Below, in pieces: positions 1 through 9,343 of a stretch of 64,000 nt of DNA. The notes below the pieces were generated by a model. The model did not search any database. It was not told the origin of the DNA and worked only from the letters and a program-made list of their open reading frames with translations. This DNA comes from Apiosordaria backusii. Its lineage: Eukaryota > Ascomycota > Sordariomycetes > Sordariales > Lasiosphaeriaceae. The translations under genes and the position numbers were made by a program. The stretch covers positions 62,001-126,000 of the forward strand of contig JAUKTV010000031.1 of assembly GCA_030549205.1 (NCBI GenBank). Direction: 5' to 3'. Numbering within the stretch: the stretch's first letter is position 1; every line of letters begins with the position of its first letter.

Positions 1-82
1 CAACACCAAGATCAACGAATATCCCCATCACCGATCCACTCAACACACTCACTCAATCAAACACCTCACCTCATCTCTCAAG

Positions 83-736
83 ATGTTCGCTCTCTCTGCC
101 ATCGTCCTTGGCTTTGCCTCCCTCGCTGCCGCCGAGGTTCGCAACATCACGCCCCACGATCAGTTCAGCTCTTCCATTGGTGTTCTTGGCTGCAAGATCA
201 ACACCAATCGCGTCGCCTACTGGCCCCAGGCTGTCGACTGTGACAACATCTGCGTCCGTGTGAGCTATCAAGGCCGCTCTCTTGAGCTGCTCCGCATCGA
301 TCAGTCCGGCGGCGCCAACGATATCTCCTATGACGCTTGGAACTACCTTGTCTTTGGTAAGAGCGCTTTGGACGAGCCCCATGCTGGTGGCGGCTTCAAT
401 ATGGACGTTCAGTTCGTCAACGCCGACCAGTGCAAGCACCTGCTCACCGACGGCAAGCTTGCTCTCTCTGCGCCCAACAGCATGAATTTCATCAGCTCGT
501 GCATGGCCCAGCCTAGCTCGTGGGTCGCTCGCAACTATGTCGCCGTCAACCTCAAGGACTCTCTCTGCAACTGCGGCTACGATGAGGTGTGCAGAGTTCC
601 TCCTCCCAGCGAGGGCAACCAACCAATCTGCCCCCATCAGCTCGGCACCACCGGCCCATTCAGGGGAGATTTCGTCTACAACATCCTGTACCCCTCCGGC
701 AAGCGCGTGCCCGCTGCCGGCGCCGGCGTCTGCTAA
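83..736 (+). CDS. Small secreted protein, double-psi beta-barrel-like
   Basis: A single-exon gene for 217 residues. Residues 1-17 (MFALSAIVLGFASLAAA) form a clear signal peptide with an AxA cleavage site, so the product is probably secreted. The mature part is cysteine-rich. Around residues 52-92 the pattern C-x-V-x-V-x-Y-x-G-R-S-x-E-L...D-x(4)-G-x-x-D-I-S-x-x-A-x-x-Y-L resembles the end of an RlpA/expansin/barwin double-psi beta-barrel: a V-x-Y-x-G strand, a buried Asp, then D-(I/L)-S before a helix. That is inference from pattern only. The start is the first ATG, 82 bases into the window. The base before it and the CT-rich leader suit a fungal start. The role could be cell-wall interaction or an effector; no catalytic function can be assigned. 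A long antisense ORF covers the same bases and is a composition shadow. Confidence 0.75.
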   Translation: MFALSAIVLGFASLAAAEVRNITPHDQFSSSIGVLGCKINTNRVAYWPQAVDCDNICVRVSYQGRSLELLRIDQSGGANDISYDAWNYLVFGKSALDEPHAGGGFNMDVQFVNADQCKHLLTDGKLALSAPNSMNFISSCMAQPSSWVARNYVAVNLKDSLCNCGYDEVCRVPPPSEGNQPICPHQLGTTGPFRGDFVYNILYPSGKRVPAAGAGVC

Positions 737-1504
737 GCTCATCATCACACGCATCGCACTTTTCGTTTCGCTGATGGGTGACTGGATTTACCATCAGCAT
801 GGAACAGGGAGAACTGGATTGGGAGGATCTTATAAGCGGGAATTGGGGTGATTTGCATCGCATTGGGCGTTGGGATATGGCTTTCTGATTTTCCTGCGGA
901 GATACCCTAGAGCCTCGTCCTAGTATGACGGGAATGAATTGATCTTCATTCACTAAGACCTTCTACTCGTGATTATCTGACTTTTAACCATGGCGTGTTT
1001 GGACGGAACCATCCAGTCTCCCGAGGTCTGTTTGATGATCGACATGCCGAAATCCGAGCCATGTGTTGTAATTGGACTAACAAATTGCACAATGCATGCG
1101 TCTTGCAAGTGAGCCTGAAATTTAGGAGCTTGACGTTAGCACTGCTTGATACCTTGGTCTGCTTGATGTTTTCCACCCGAGGGGTAAGAAAGGGGTGGTT
1201 ACAGGCTGACAAATCTTATCCTCCGTGGAAGCTTACCTTACAAAGAACATCCCACATTACAACATCAGGGCTCCTTCGCGAACGATTGCACAACATCATA
1301 CTACATTTGCATTACATCATTGCATCACCGAATGTTATAGGTATATATGGAACATAGATCCCCTTCTACCTATCTACCTTACCTTCTACCTTTTCTCTAA
1401 GCCCATTTCCACATCATCGCTCTCCTCGTACCTAGGTACCTTACCAGTTACCAAACTTACTAGCACCGACTCATCATCCGACTGCACAAAACCTAACATT
1501 CGCA
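737..1504. other. Intergenic region / promoter of Gal80-like gene
   Basis: No supportable gene. The right half is pyrimidine-rich (CTACCTATCTACC-like runs at about 1370-1440) and there is a TATATATGG sequence near 1341-1350. Both are common just upstream of fungal start codons, and they fit a promoter and leader for the gene starting at 1505. Confidence 0.5.
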
Positions 1505-2717
1505 ATGGCCCCCATCAAAGTAGCCATCATCGGTCTCTCCGCCTCCGCCAAGACAGCCTGGGCTTCCCGTGCCCATCTCCCATATCTCTTCTCCCCCTTG
1601 GGTCGCTCCAAGTTCGAGGTCATCGCCCTCCTCAACTCCTCCACCGAGGCTGCCCGCGCTGCCATTAAAGCATACGATCTGCCCCCCTCCACCAAGGCGT
1701 ACGGCTCCGCTGAGGACCTGGCCGCCGACCCCGAGGTCGAACTTGTCATCACCAACACTCGCGTCGACAAGCACATCGAGACTGCTCTTCCCTCCGTCAT
1801 AGCTGGGAAGGATGTCTACATCGAATGGCCTCTCGCAGCAAACGCCGCCGATGCCAAGAAGTTGGCAGATGCAGTGAAGCAGCATGGTGGGCTGGGGATC
1901 GTAGGCTTGCAGGGACCTCTTGGTCCGCTGCCAAACAAGCTCAGGGAGGTCATTTCCAGTGGGAAGATCGGAAAGGTGCTGAGCTCGGAATTCAGGGCCA
2001 GTGGAGGAATTGATGCGCGTGATAGCGTGCCGGCTTCGTTGTCGTATTTCACCGAGAGGAAGGTTGGGGGATATGTTTATACTATCGGGTTTGCGCATCG
2101 TGAGTCCTCATAGCATTTCCAGACTCACCTTAAAACAGAGGCTAACATTTTGTACCTTGACAGAATTCGACCTCGTCCAATCCGTCCTCGGTGATTACAA
2201 AACCGGCCCTGACGCACCGCAAGGCTTCCTGCAGATTCAGCGCCCTCAACTCAAGGTCATTGGCGAGAACAATGCTGCCGTAGAGACCGTCACATCTGAC
2301 GTGCCCGACCTGATCTTTGCTCACGGGTACGTCGAGTCGGGCGCCAGCGTGCACTTCAGGTTCCGTGTCGGCCCGCCTTTCCCCTCTGAACCTGCTTCGG
2401 TTTGGACTATCGCGGGAACGAAGGGGGAGATCAGGGTCGTGGCTCAGAGCTCAACATTCATTCACATTTGGGATGTGGCTGATCCGCAGAAGTTTGAGGT
2501 GCATGACTTTGAGACGAATACTCTTAAAGAGGTGGAGTGGGATTTTGAGGACTGGCAGAAGGAACTTAATATTCAGGCGAGGAACATTGGGGCTATCTAT
2601 GAGGATTACTATGAGGTGAAGAAGAATGGCAAGGAGAGGAAATTCCTTAGCTTTGATGACGCTCTGAAGAGGCATGAGCAGCTGGAGGAGATTTTGGCAA
2701 ACGGGCTGAAGGAGTAA
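1505..2717 (+). CDS. Gal80-like Gfo/Idh/MocA family protein
   Basis: Two exons, 1505-2099 and 2164-2717, joined across a 64-bp intron (GTGAGT...ACAG), give 382 residues. The N-terminus is a Rossmann fold (KVAIIGLS, residues 5-12). The second domain follows after about residue 130. The canonical Gfo/Idh/MocA motif EKP, whose Lys is catalytic, reads E107-W108-P109. The combination of IGL-x-A-x(3)-WA near the nucleotide loop, (V)EW(P/A)LA, and LQG at 135-137 is that of the Gal80 branch, in which yeast Gal80 binds NAD(P) but acts as a transcriptional co-repressor rather than an enzyme. The spliced codon gives the expected H-x-F-D helix start (residues 198-201). The protein may regulate carbon metabolism or be a non-canonical oxidoreductase. 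Its 3' end converges with an S8-peptidase relic on the other strand. Confidence 0.85.
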
Positions 2718-2829
2718 ACAGCGACAGTTGTGAGGCACATTGGGTTTATAGAAGGGGAGTCTATGTTTACTGGGTTTAGGTAGTCTTTTGTTGATATGGT
2801 TGGTTTTGCACAACATATTTCAGCACTCA

Positions 2830-3395
2830 ATAGTCCTTCAATATGATGCGGTGTCAAATCAAGCGCCCCTTTCCTCTCAATAGTTATTCTCGAGATCGTC
2901 TGGCAAACCACCTTTCGCATTTCCTCGATTGACTGATCGCGCTCTTCTAGATCGCCCAAGTCGTCGAGCAGCTTCCACGGTCTCATGCAGTGATACCCAT
3001 TCTCCTCTCCATCCTTAGCCATATAAGCAAACATCGCCGACATGCCGTCCGTCCACCTCAAGTCATCTGCCCTTTGAATCCATTGGCAAGAGTCCGGATG
3101 CCTCGAAAAGTCGAGTATGCGTGCGGCGATTCCGGCCCCAACGGCGGTTGCAAAGGAAGTCCCTGTTAACGGTTCACTGCAATCGTCTGTATGAAGTGTC
3201 ACATCCTCTCCCAGACCTGCAAAGTTGTATCCTCTGGGACTTGGCTTGGGGTTAAAGGACGAGGGCCTGATGTTAGTGTCGGTGGAGAACGTAGCGATAA
3301 CATCGGACATCATGGACACAGGGAACGCCACAGCAGCTACTCGTCTTAGACCTCTATAGTCTCCAAAGCTTCCTTTTCTTAATACCTTACTTATA
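2830..3395 (-). pseudogene. C-terminal remnant of subtilisin-like (S8) peptidase
   Basis: Minus-strand reading from about 3395 down to 2830 gives the end of a subtilisin-type catalytic domain. There is an RVAAVAFP strand and STD, then GTSFATAVGAG around 3150, the S8 nucleophile motif GTS-x-A with the active Ser. Charged helices and a short tail follow. The Asp and His parts of the triad should lie upstream, but upstream of 3396 the frame meets a TAA in AT-rich DNA (3370-3460) and no further S8 sequence is visible. No ATG heads the open stretch; the first ATGs lie inside the domain. The frame stays open to 2609, overlapping the 3' end of the convergent Gal80-like gene, so the natural stop is unclear. 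S8 domains of this kind occur alone or inside fungal NLR-type proteins, including allorecognition systems. I read this as a truncated gene; an unseen upstream exon in RIP-affected DNA is possible. Confidence 0.6.
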
Positions 3396-3923
3396 AGGCT
3401 TTAAGAAAGAGAAGAAGCTAGGAGACTTCCTATTTTATATATATAGAAAAGAATAAATGACGACGGCCTCACCACCATGCCCGAGCATCACCACTTTCTG
3501 TGGTTCCTAGAAAAACAGTATCTTAGGCTTGATGAGCCCTTGAGATTGAGCCAATAGGAAGGCTTATTTCATCCCACCGAAAAATAAGGAAGGCTTGTCT
3601 TGGCTTAGTGGCTTATCTCATGAGATGAGCTGAATTTGTCTCGGTTCATTGATCACACTGAGTAAGAGCAATCAAGTAGTAGTGGGGGAAGCAAAGGTGG
3701 AATTTTTTTACTGCAGCTATGACCCTAACCCCCTATAGAGGGTAATGCCTCCTTAAGATTTTCCTAATGCCCCCCCTAATGGATCCCTTGTCTTATTCGG
3801 TAGAAAAGAAACCTCCCTAATTTGATTGCTATGGTGCGGGGGTTGTCCTGATCCTCAGGGCAGACAACAGAAGGACAGACTTTGTAGGGGCCCTTTGCCT
3901 CTCAGATTTCCGCGTCGACCTCT
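3396..3923. other. Intergenic, partly AT-rich
   Basis: No supportable gene. Bases 3370-3460 are AT-rich (TATATATATAG) and probably mutated; the rest has average composition with short pyrimidine tracts. Confidence 0.4.
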
Positions 3924-5303
3924 TCATGGGATTCTCCTCTGTCGCCGCCTCTTATTATATGGCCGACCGTCGTCTTCCACTTCCGGGGCTAGGCGAGACT
4001 TGGCTAGCTCGGAAGCCGCCCTCTGACGGGTTTCTAGGATGAGGTCCAGGGCCAGGCGGATGTCGTTCAACCGTGCTCCCCGACCCCATGCGAGGATGGC
4101 CAGCACCCGCTGACGGAATCTGGTAAAGTGCTCCGGGCTGGACAGTAAGAATGAATCCACGCGCTGAATGTAGACGGTCTGATCGTTCTCGTCTCTCCAC
4201 GATGCGTATAGCTGTGCGAGATTGTTGTCCATGGCGAGGCTGTAGCAGAGGTTGAGGACGCGTCCGCGGTACCCAATCTCGCCAAGTACCGTATTGAGCT
4301 GGTCGACGGCCTGAACGCATGCGGCCGAGGCACCGGCACACTGATTGGCAGCCGTCCAGAGATCTCCTCCTGTGCCACTCGCTGCTTTGAGTTCGATGCT
4401 GAAGAAGGGAAACAAGAGGTCGAGGTACCCCTCGGCGTAATCTGGAATCTGCTCGTGGAGCTCTTTCAGAATTAGGAGCTGTGCCGAGGTGAAAACGGGC
4501 TGCCTCGCGTAGCCATAGAGCAGGTCCGGCCGTGGTTGGGAGACCGGAAACCTAGCCGTGGGGAGGCAAGGGAGAAGGTGCCGAGCCATGGGCATGCCAA
4601 ACAACTCCTTCAAGCCTACGTCCTCGCCTTCGAGGAAGACGTACTTGCGGAAGAAGTTAGCGACCTGGCTCTCGTAGCACTGAAGCCGCCCTAGCGCATC
4701 CAGTTCGTAGACGGCCGCGATCGATTGATCAAGGGTCCATCTGGGTGCATCGGGCACAGCCTGCACCATCTGTTGGAAGCAGGCAGCCACGGCGCCGGGT
4801 AGTGGGTCGGAGGGGTGTCGGAAAAGGATCTTGTTATCCTGAAGGCAGTTCATGCGGTAACCCGGATTGCGGACGGTGCCCTCCATGTGTTCGCTAAGGC
4901 TGTCTTCGCTGAAGTTTTCTGTGTCGAAGTCGCCCGTGTCGAGACTATCCCAAGGGTAGAAGGGAGGCTGATGGAGGAAATTTGGCCTTGTCTCAAACTT
5001 CCCCGGCTCTGATTGTGTCGCCTGGGCTGTCGTAGCTGTATCGCTCACGACAAAGTCGGCCTGACTGTCGTGTGTGCCTGACAGCTCCTCATTAAAGTTT
5101 TCTTGATTATCCCAAAGGTAGAAGGGAGACTGCCGGTGATGTTCGAGGAAATTTGGCCTTGTCTCAAACTTTCCCGGCTCTGATTGTGTCGCCTGGGCTG
5201 TCGTAGCTGTATCGTTCACGACAAAGTCGGCCTGACTGTCGTGTGTGCCTGACAGCTCCTCATTATACCTGTGGGCAAGTCGGAGCGAACGGCGCGGCTG
5301 CAT
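3924..5303 (-). CDS. DUF7924-type protein, possible PD-(D/E)XK nuclease fold
   Basis: A single-exon gene for 459 residues. The C-terminal 250 residues match a large, lineage-expanded fungal family (the DUF7924 type). P259-D260-LLYGY is followed about 40 residues later by LFPFFSIELK (E304, K306), then G-x-LW-x-A-x-NQC-x-GA. A PD...(D/E)xK arrangement like this is the core of restriction-endonuclease-like folds, so a nuclease-type fold is a reasonable inference, though activity is unproven. The first 120 residues are low-complexity and carry a near-perfect tandem duplication (residues 14-70 and 71-118) that must be recent, since both DNA copies are almost identical. The tail is basic (KRRRQRR, nuclear-localisation-like). 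Members of this family are usually variable accessory genes; the flanking broken genes fit that. Confidence 0.75.
   Translation of the reverse strand: MQPRRSLRLAHRYNEELSGTHDSQADFVVNDTATTAQATQSEPGKFETRPNFLEHHRQSPFYLWDNQENFNEELSGTHDSQADFVVSDTATTAQATQSEPGKFETRPNFLHQPPFYPWDSLDTGDFDTENFSEDSLSEHMEGTVRNPGYRMNCLQDNKILFRHPSDPLPGAVAACFQQMVQAVPDAPRWTLDQSIAAVYELDALGRLQCYESQVANFFRKYVFLEGEDVGLKELFGMPMARHLLPCLPTARFPVSQPRPDLLYGYARQPVFTSAQLLILKELHEQIPDYAEGYLDLLFPFFSIELKAASGTGGDLWTAANQCAGASAACVQAVDQLNTVLGEIGYRGRVLNLCYSLAMDNNLAQLYASWRDENDQTVYIQRVDSFLLSSPEHFTRFRQRVLAILAWGRGARLNDIRLALDLILETRQRAASELAKSRLAPEVEDDGRPYNKRRRQRRIP
4944..5264 (-). repeat. In-frame tandem duplication inside DUF7924 gene
   Basis: Two adjacent copies, about 5094-5264 (171 bp) and 4944-5093 (about 12-21 bp shorter by internal deletion), encode the shared block NEELSGTHDSQADFVV and the following GKFETRPNFL. 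The reading frame is kept. The near identity indicates a recent event. Confidence 0.9.
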
Positions 5304-6082
5304 TGTGGTGTATCCGGGTTTTCTGTCGCTCTTTGTAGTTTGTTTTGCTGCTGCTAGCTAGTGCTGGAAACTGTCCGACGAGGGAACGTGTGTTCTAGGG
5401 TAATCTAGGGCAAAACACAGTTTTACTTATCCCCTTCTGGCAGACAAAGGGTGTCCTCCTAGCCGCTGTTTACAAAGAGAGCATTTCTCTTTGTCTGACA
5501 AGCCTTACCGGGCTCCCCGCCTGCCTGCCACCCAGAGACGAAGGCCGAGGTGGCGGGATTTCAAAACTTCCCTGAGCGTTTGGACGGTCTCGGCAAGTCA
5601 TCACTAAGAATGTTGTGATTCGGGGACCGTGAATCCTCCTGGACACAAGAACATGGACAAGGGAACAGAGGCCCGGCTACACATCGAAGGACTCAATACA
5701 TGCCCATCTTGTCCAGTGTGCTGTAGGTATACAGACTGGTCCAAGGCAGGCGACGACCTAGTAGGCTGGCCCAACGGTAAAAGACACCCTAGGAGAACTG
5801 CGAACCTGAAGGTCAAGAGTGGATACCTCGAGCGGTCAAGTCAGCAGCGAAAGGACGGCCTACTAGAACTTGGTTGTACTCGGACAACCAAACGGCAATA
5901 ACCGCATGCAAATACCGGGCGGCATTAGGCTCACAGAAGGAGGCGCTGGAGGTCCAGAAGATCCTGAAGAGCCCGAAGGGAAGGATACAAGTTTGTAGAA
6001 GCAGAGCCCAGAAATTTCTCTTCTTTTATGTAGGTAGCAATAATAGCAATCAACAACAATTGCCACCAAGCGCGTTGATTGC
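5304..6082. other. Intergenic; no gene supported
   Basis: Short ORFs occur on both strands (for example 5629-5901 +) but none has recognisable domains. The stretch may include decayed sequence 5' of the C2H2 pseudogene. Confidence 0.35.
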
Positions 6083-7560
6083 GTGCCTCACAGGTTATGC
6101 GCCCTCATCAAGAATAATCCCCTTTCTACAACCTTTTCTTTCAATTCTTGCGAAAGACCAACAAAGGGATTGGTTATCGGTGAACTGCGAGCGCCAACGT
6201 CCTCGAAAACCGTACCAACCGCGCATCCGGCAATTCTGCAGCACGACAAACGCAGCCATTCACTGGGCCCAACAAAGCCCCGCCGACAACGCCATTCACT
6301 CACGATATACACCCTTCATGTCAACATCGAAGATCGACTCCGTTTCGAGAAGACACACATCAAATACACTATTGACCAACTAGGCCGTCTCTTTGTAGCA
6401 CTCAAGGAGCTAGAGGCCACTTCTGCAACAATATCGGTGAGGGAATCTACTCGTACACTAACGTCAGACGAAAAAGAAGGCAACGGGTCTGGATTTCGAA
6501 CAAATCTAGGTAGAATAGCTGACAAGATGCGACCCATGCCATCACGCTCAAGCATAGCCTCATCAGTTCAAACAACACCTACTGTAGGTATTTTCACGCT
6601 TTTCTCGCTCCTTGAGATTCTCGATGGACTCCAGATAAACCGATGCACGAACAATTGACACAGACAACACCAGTGTTGCCTCGGGTGTTAGTTCACGCTT
6701 CGACTCCCTGGACGACGATGATTCTTCGCCACCTTCGTATTAGATTCCCGAAGCGTCATCGTACCCTGAGTTACCAGTGCGGGAGCAAGCACCATGTCGG
6801 TATTGCTCGAAGAGCATTCACGGCGGTGGCCCGAATATCACAGCCGTCTTATCGAGGTGGAGGTGGGTTAACACTGGCCCTGGCAAAACAGCCGTGTTCA
6901 TTATCGTACAACGCTTCGGCGCTAACTCTCTGTACCTTAACCTAGAGAACACATTGATGGACATCTTCACCCATTGTGCCAGATTGTCACACGGCGCAGC
7001 AAGTCTACAATAGCCATGACGAATGGCATGAACATCTAATCATTGCGCACAAAAGCACTCAATGGCAATGTAGCATATGTCCACGCCCTAAGACTGCAGG
7101 ATCGATCCAGAGAGTACTATTCCATACTCGACAAGATTGGGAACCGCATATCAACACTAACCATCCCGGCGCTATGAGTGACGAGCAAAATTTCCTTTGT
7201 ATCGGAATTAGCTCAGAGGAGGGTTTTGCGTCTTCCTCCGTGCCCTATATGCGGGGAGTATTCAGAAAACGACGAAACGAAAACGATCCTGCACATCTCT
7301 AATCACTTGCGGAGTTTTGCTCTCTGTTATCACTCCCCAGGATCGCAGTTACCCTCGACAAGATTAGTATCCCAAGTCTGGAAAATCAGCGCATTCAATG
7401 GAATCCCACTCGGACTTTGTCCTCACAACACACTTCTCCTGGGCCGGATCTACGACCACAGATTTCCCCTGACCCAACGAGTACAAGCAAGCAGCAATCA
7501 AGTGCTGTTCAGTCAGGTATTCGGCTTGCGCGCCATTTATTCAGGTTGCGCATAGCAATC
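6083..7560 (+). pseudogene. Broken C2H2 zinc-finger protein of fungal NLR-associated type
   Basis: Four reading frames must be combined to recover a known fungal arrangement: an N-terminal helical region (6083-6658), a serine/aspartate-rich linker with an in-frame TAG near 6741, and a CRYC finger start (about 6790). Then comes a run of zinc-finger-like modules: PDCHTAQQVYNSHDEWHEH at about 6979, WQCSICP, HTRQDWEPH, CPICGE and HISNHLRSFAL (about 7313). The last pattern, a terminal finger ending in HLRSFAL, is typical of C2H2 domains near ankyrin or NB-ARC genes in Pezizomycotina. Frame changes fall near 6975 (inside the expected C-x-x-x-x-C start of a finger) and near 7185 (inside SDEQ-x-S). 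With the stop codon, these make an intact gene unlikely. Some breaks further left could be introns. Confidence 0.65.
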
Positions 7561-8073
7561 TGGAACATGGAAAACACTCATTTGTCGGACGCATCACTTG
7601 TCGGAGCGAAGCGACGAGATGCCTTGAATCCACTCGGGGACATGCAGTACATCGTGATGAATTATTGCCTAGCAGATAAGTCGGCATAATGGACCGAAGA
7701 TGAGCTGTAAACTACATTGTGATACAGCTAGGACTGCTGGAAAAGTGTGACTGGCTTCGAGGATAACGACAGGGCCCATGGCTACATGTATCAAGGCTTT
7801 TGAATCTGAACAACCGTACAGGTCGAGATGGGCTGGTCCTGACAGCGCAGCAATCGTCAGCCAAAACCCACTAAAGGATAAGGTATCCTTCCTTGGCTTC
7901 TCTATTTCTGACAAAAGGCTCAGCCCCAAGCAGGCTTTGAGGCAGCCAACCACCAGAAGCGCAGCTCCCACATACACCTACCCCTCTTACCGCCAAACCA
8001 AAAACATCATTCTATCGTGACGACAACAACCAAAAATCGCCAATATCATCCCAACACACAGCAAACCTTCACA
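7561..8073. other. Intergenic, upstream of uncharacterised gene
   Basis: No gene supported; it holds the decayed 3' part of the C2H2 pseudogene and the probable promoter of the gene at 8074. Confidence 0.35.
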
Positions 8074-9058
8074 ATGGGCATGGACAAATGCTGGTTCATC
8101 CTCCCCCACTCCGATGTTCCTCCTCCCACCATCCCCTCTTCCGGAATCGGCCATCTCACCGGCCCTCTCTGCCCCGGCCACCTCATCCCTTCGCCCTCCC
8201 GGCTCGACTCCGTCATGAACTCTACATCTGGCCCCTTGCCAATCCCACCGGACATGCACATCCACCTCTCCACCTCTACCAACTTCACCTGGACAAGGCA
8301 CATGGGCCGCGCATTCCACCACTCTGCCGGTGCCAGTGTGCCGATTTTGGCAGCGGCAGGCTTACCTGTGACAGCCGAGGCAGGAGCGGGGATATCGCAC
8401 GGGAGGTTTAGAAGTGAAAGATGGGATTTTGAGAAGTTGGAGACGTACACCATGTGGCCTACTAGGGCATACCTGGAGGACACACTGGAAGATGATGAAG
8501 ATGTCAGGAACTGGGTCAACAGAAAGAAGATAAAAGGGCTAGGATCGTGGGAGGTGTATATGATTACTGGGGTCAAGGTAGGACGAGGTGCAAAGATGAC
8601 GGTTGTGGAGGGGAAGGTTAGTGGCGGGGAAGGGAAGGGTGGTTTGTAAGTCTTTACATTCATTGACGTTTACTAACTGATGAACGCTGACTGACAGCAA
8701 CGATTAAAGGGGACTTTCAGGTTTGGCAGAAGGACACCTTGCCTCCGGTACTTCGTCTCACAAAGGGACTGCGGTGTCACAAGAGAATATGAAGGACTTT
8801 GTCTGGGCTGTCAGGTTGGAAAAGGTCGCAAAGGGCATGTTTGACAGCAGGTGGACGCCATCGAGATTCTACTCTCAAGGTGCAGCGTTTCGGATGGCAG
8901 CTTCACCACCGTTGGACCCTAGTCAGGCTTTGAAGGGGGTTGGACTGAGCGCTGAACAGGTTGACTTGCTGGGCATGGATAATTTTGCAGTTTGTGTCGA
9001 GGAAACTGACCCGGCTGAAGGATTGGGAAGAGGGGAGGAGGACTGGGTGGCACTATAA
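8074..9058 (+). CDS. Uncharacterised beta-rich fungal protein family; 3' structure uncertain
   Basis: I recognise the layout, not a function. The N-terminus (CWFILPHSDVPPP), a G-P-L-C-x-GH-L-I-P-x-P block, LETYTMWPTRAYLED and then VYMITGVKVGRGAK (about residue 165) recur in many uncharacterised Pezizomycotina proteins of 250-350 residues. Exon 1 starts at the ATG at 8074. A strong donor GTAAGT at 8646 pairs with CAG ending at 8697, and this keeps the frame of the second half (8723-9058, containing DFVWAVRLEKV). That splice, however, reads a TAA at 8705-8707. Using a weaker donor at 8642 with an acceptor at 8720 avoids it. The gene is therefore either spliced at the weaker sites or carries a nonsense mutation. 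Fungal gasdermin-like cell-death proteins have a similar size and can be paired with proteases, but I cannot confirm any homology. Confidence 0.55.
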
Positions 9059-9343
9059 ATCTCACCTTACCTACCGTAGCAAAGATGGTCTTGGTTGTGC
9101 AAGACATCAACTACCTTATGACGCTTTCTACGGATGGATCGGAGGATCTAAAGCATACGTCATTGATGAAAGTGAATAGCAAATATAAATTGTGCAACTA
9201 TATACCCGCCGCTAACATCAAATGACACCATCCACTCAGACCTGAACGCCGTGCATGCTCTATAAATACCGGTCCCTAACCGCCAAGTTTGTTCTCTGTT
9301 ATCCTAATGTACCTCTCTTCATCAATACGTTTGAAAACTTCGA

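Noticed and set aside
71..754. Long minus-strand ORF opposite the first gene
   Set aside because: Ala/Gly/Val-rich shadow of a real + strand gene with a signal peptide; no domain.
5629..5901. 90-codon plus-strand ORF
   Set aside because: No recognisable domain, overlapped by an antisense ORF, next to decayed sequence.
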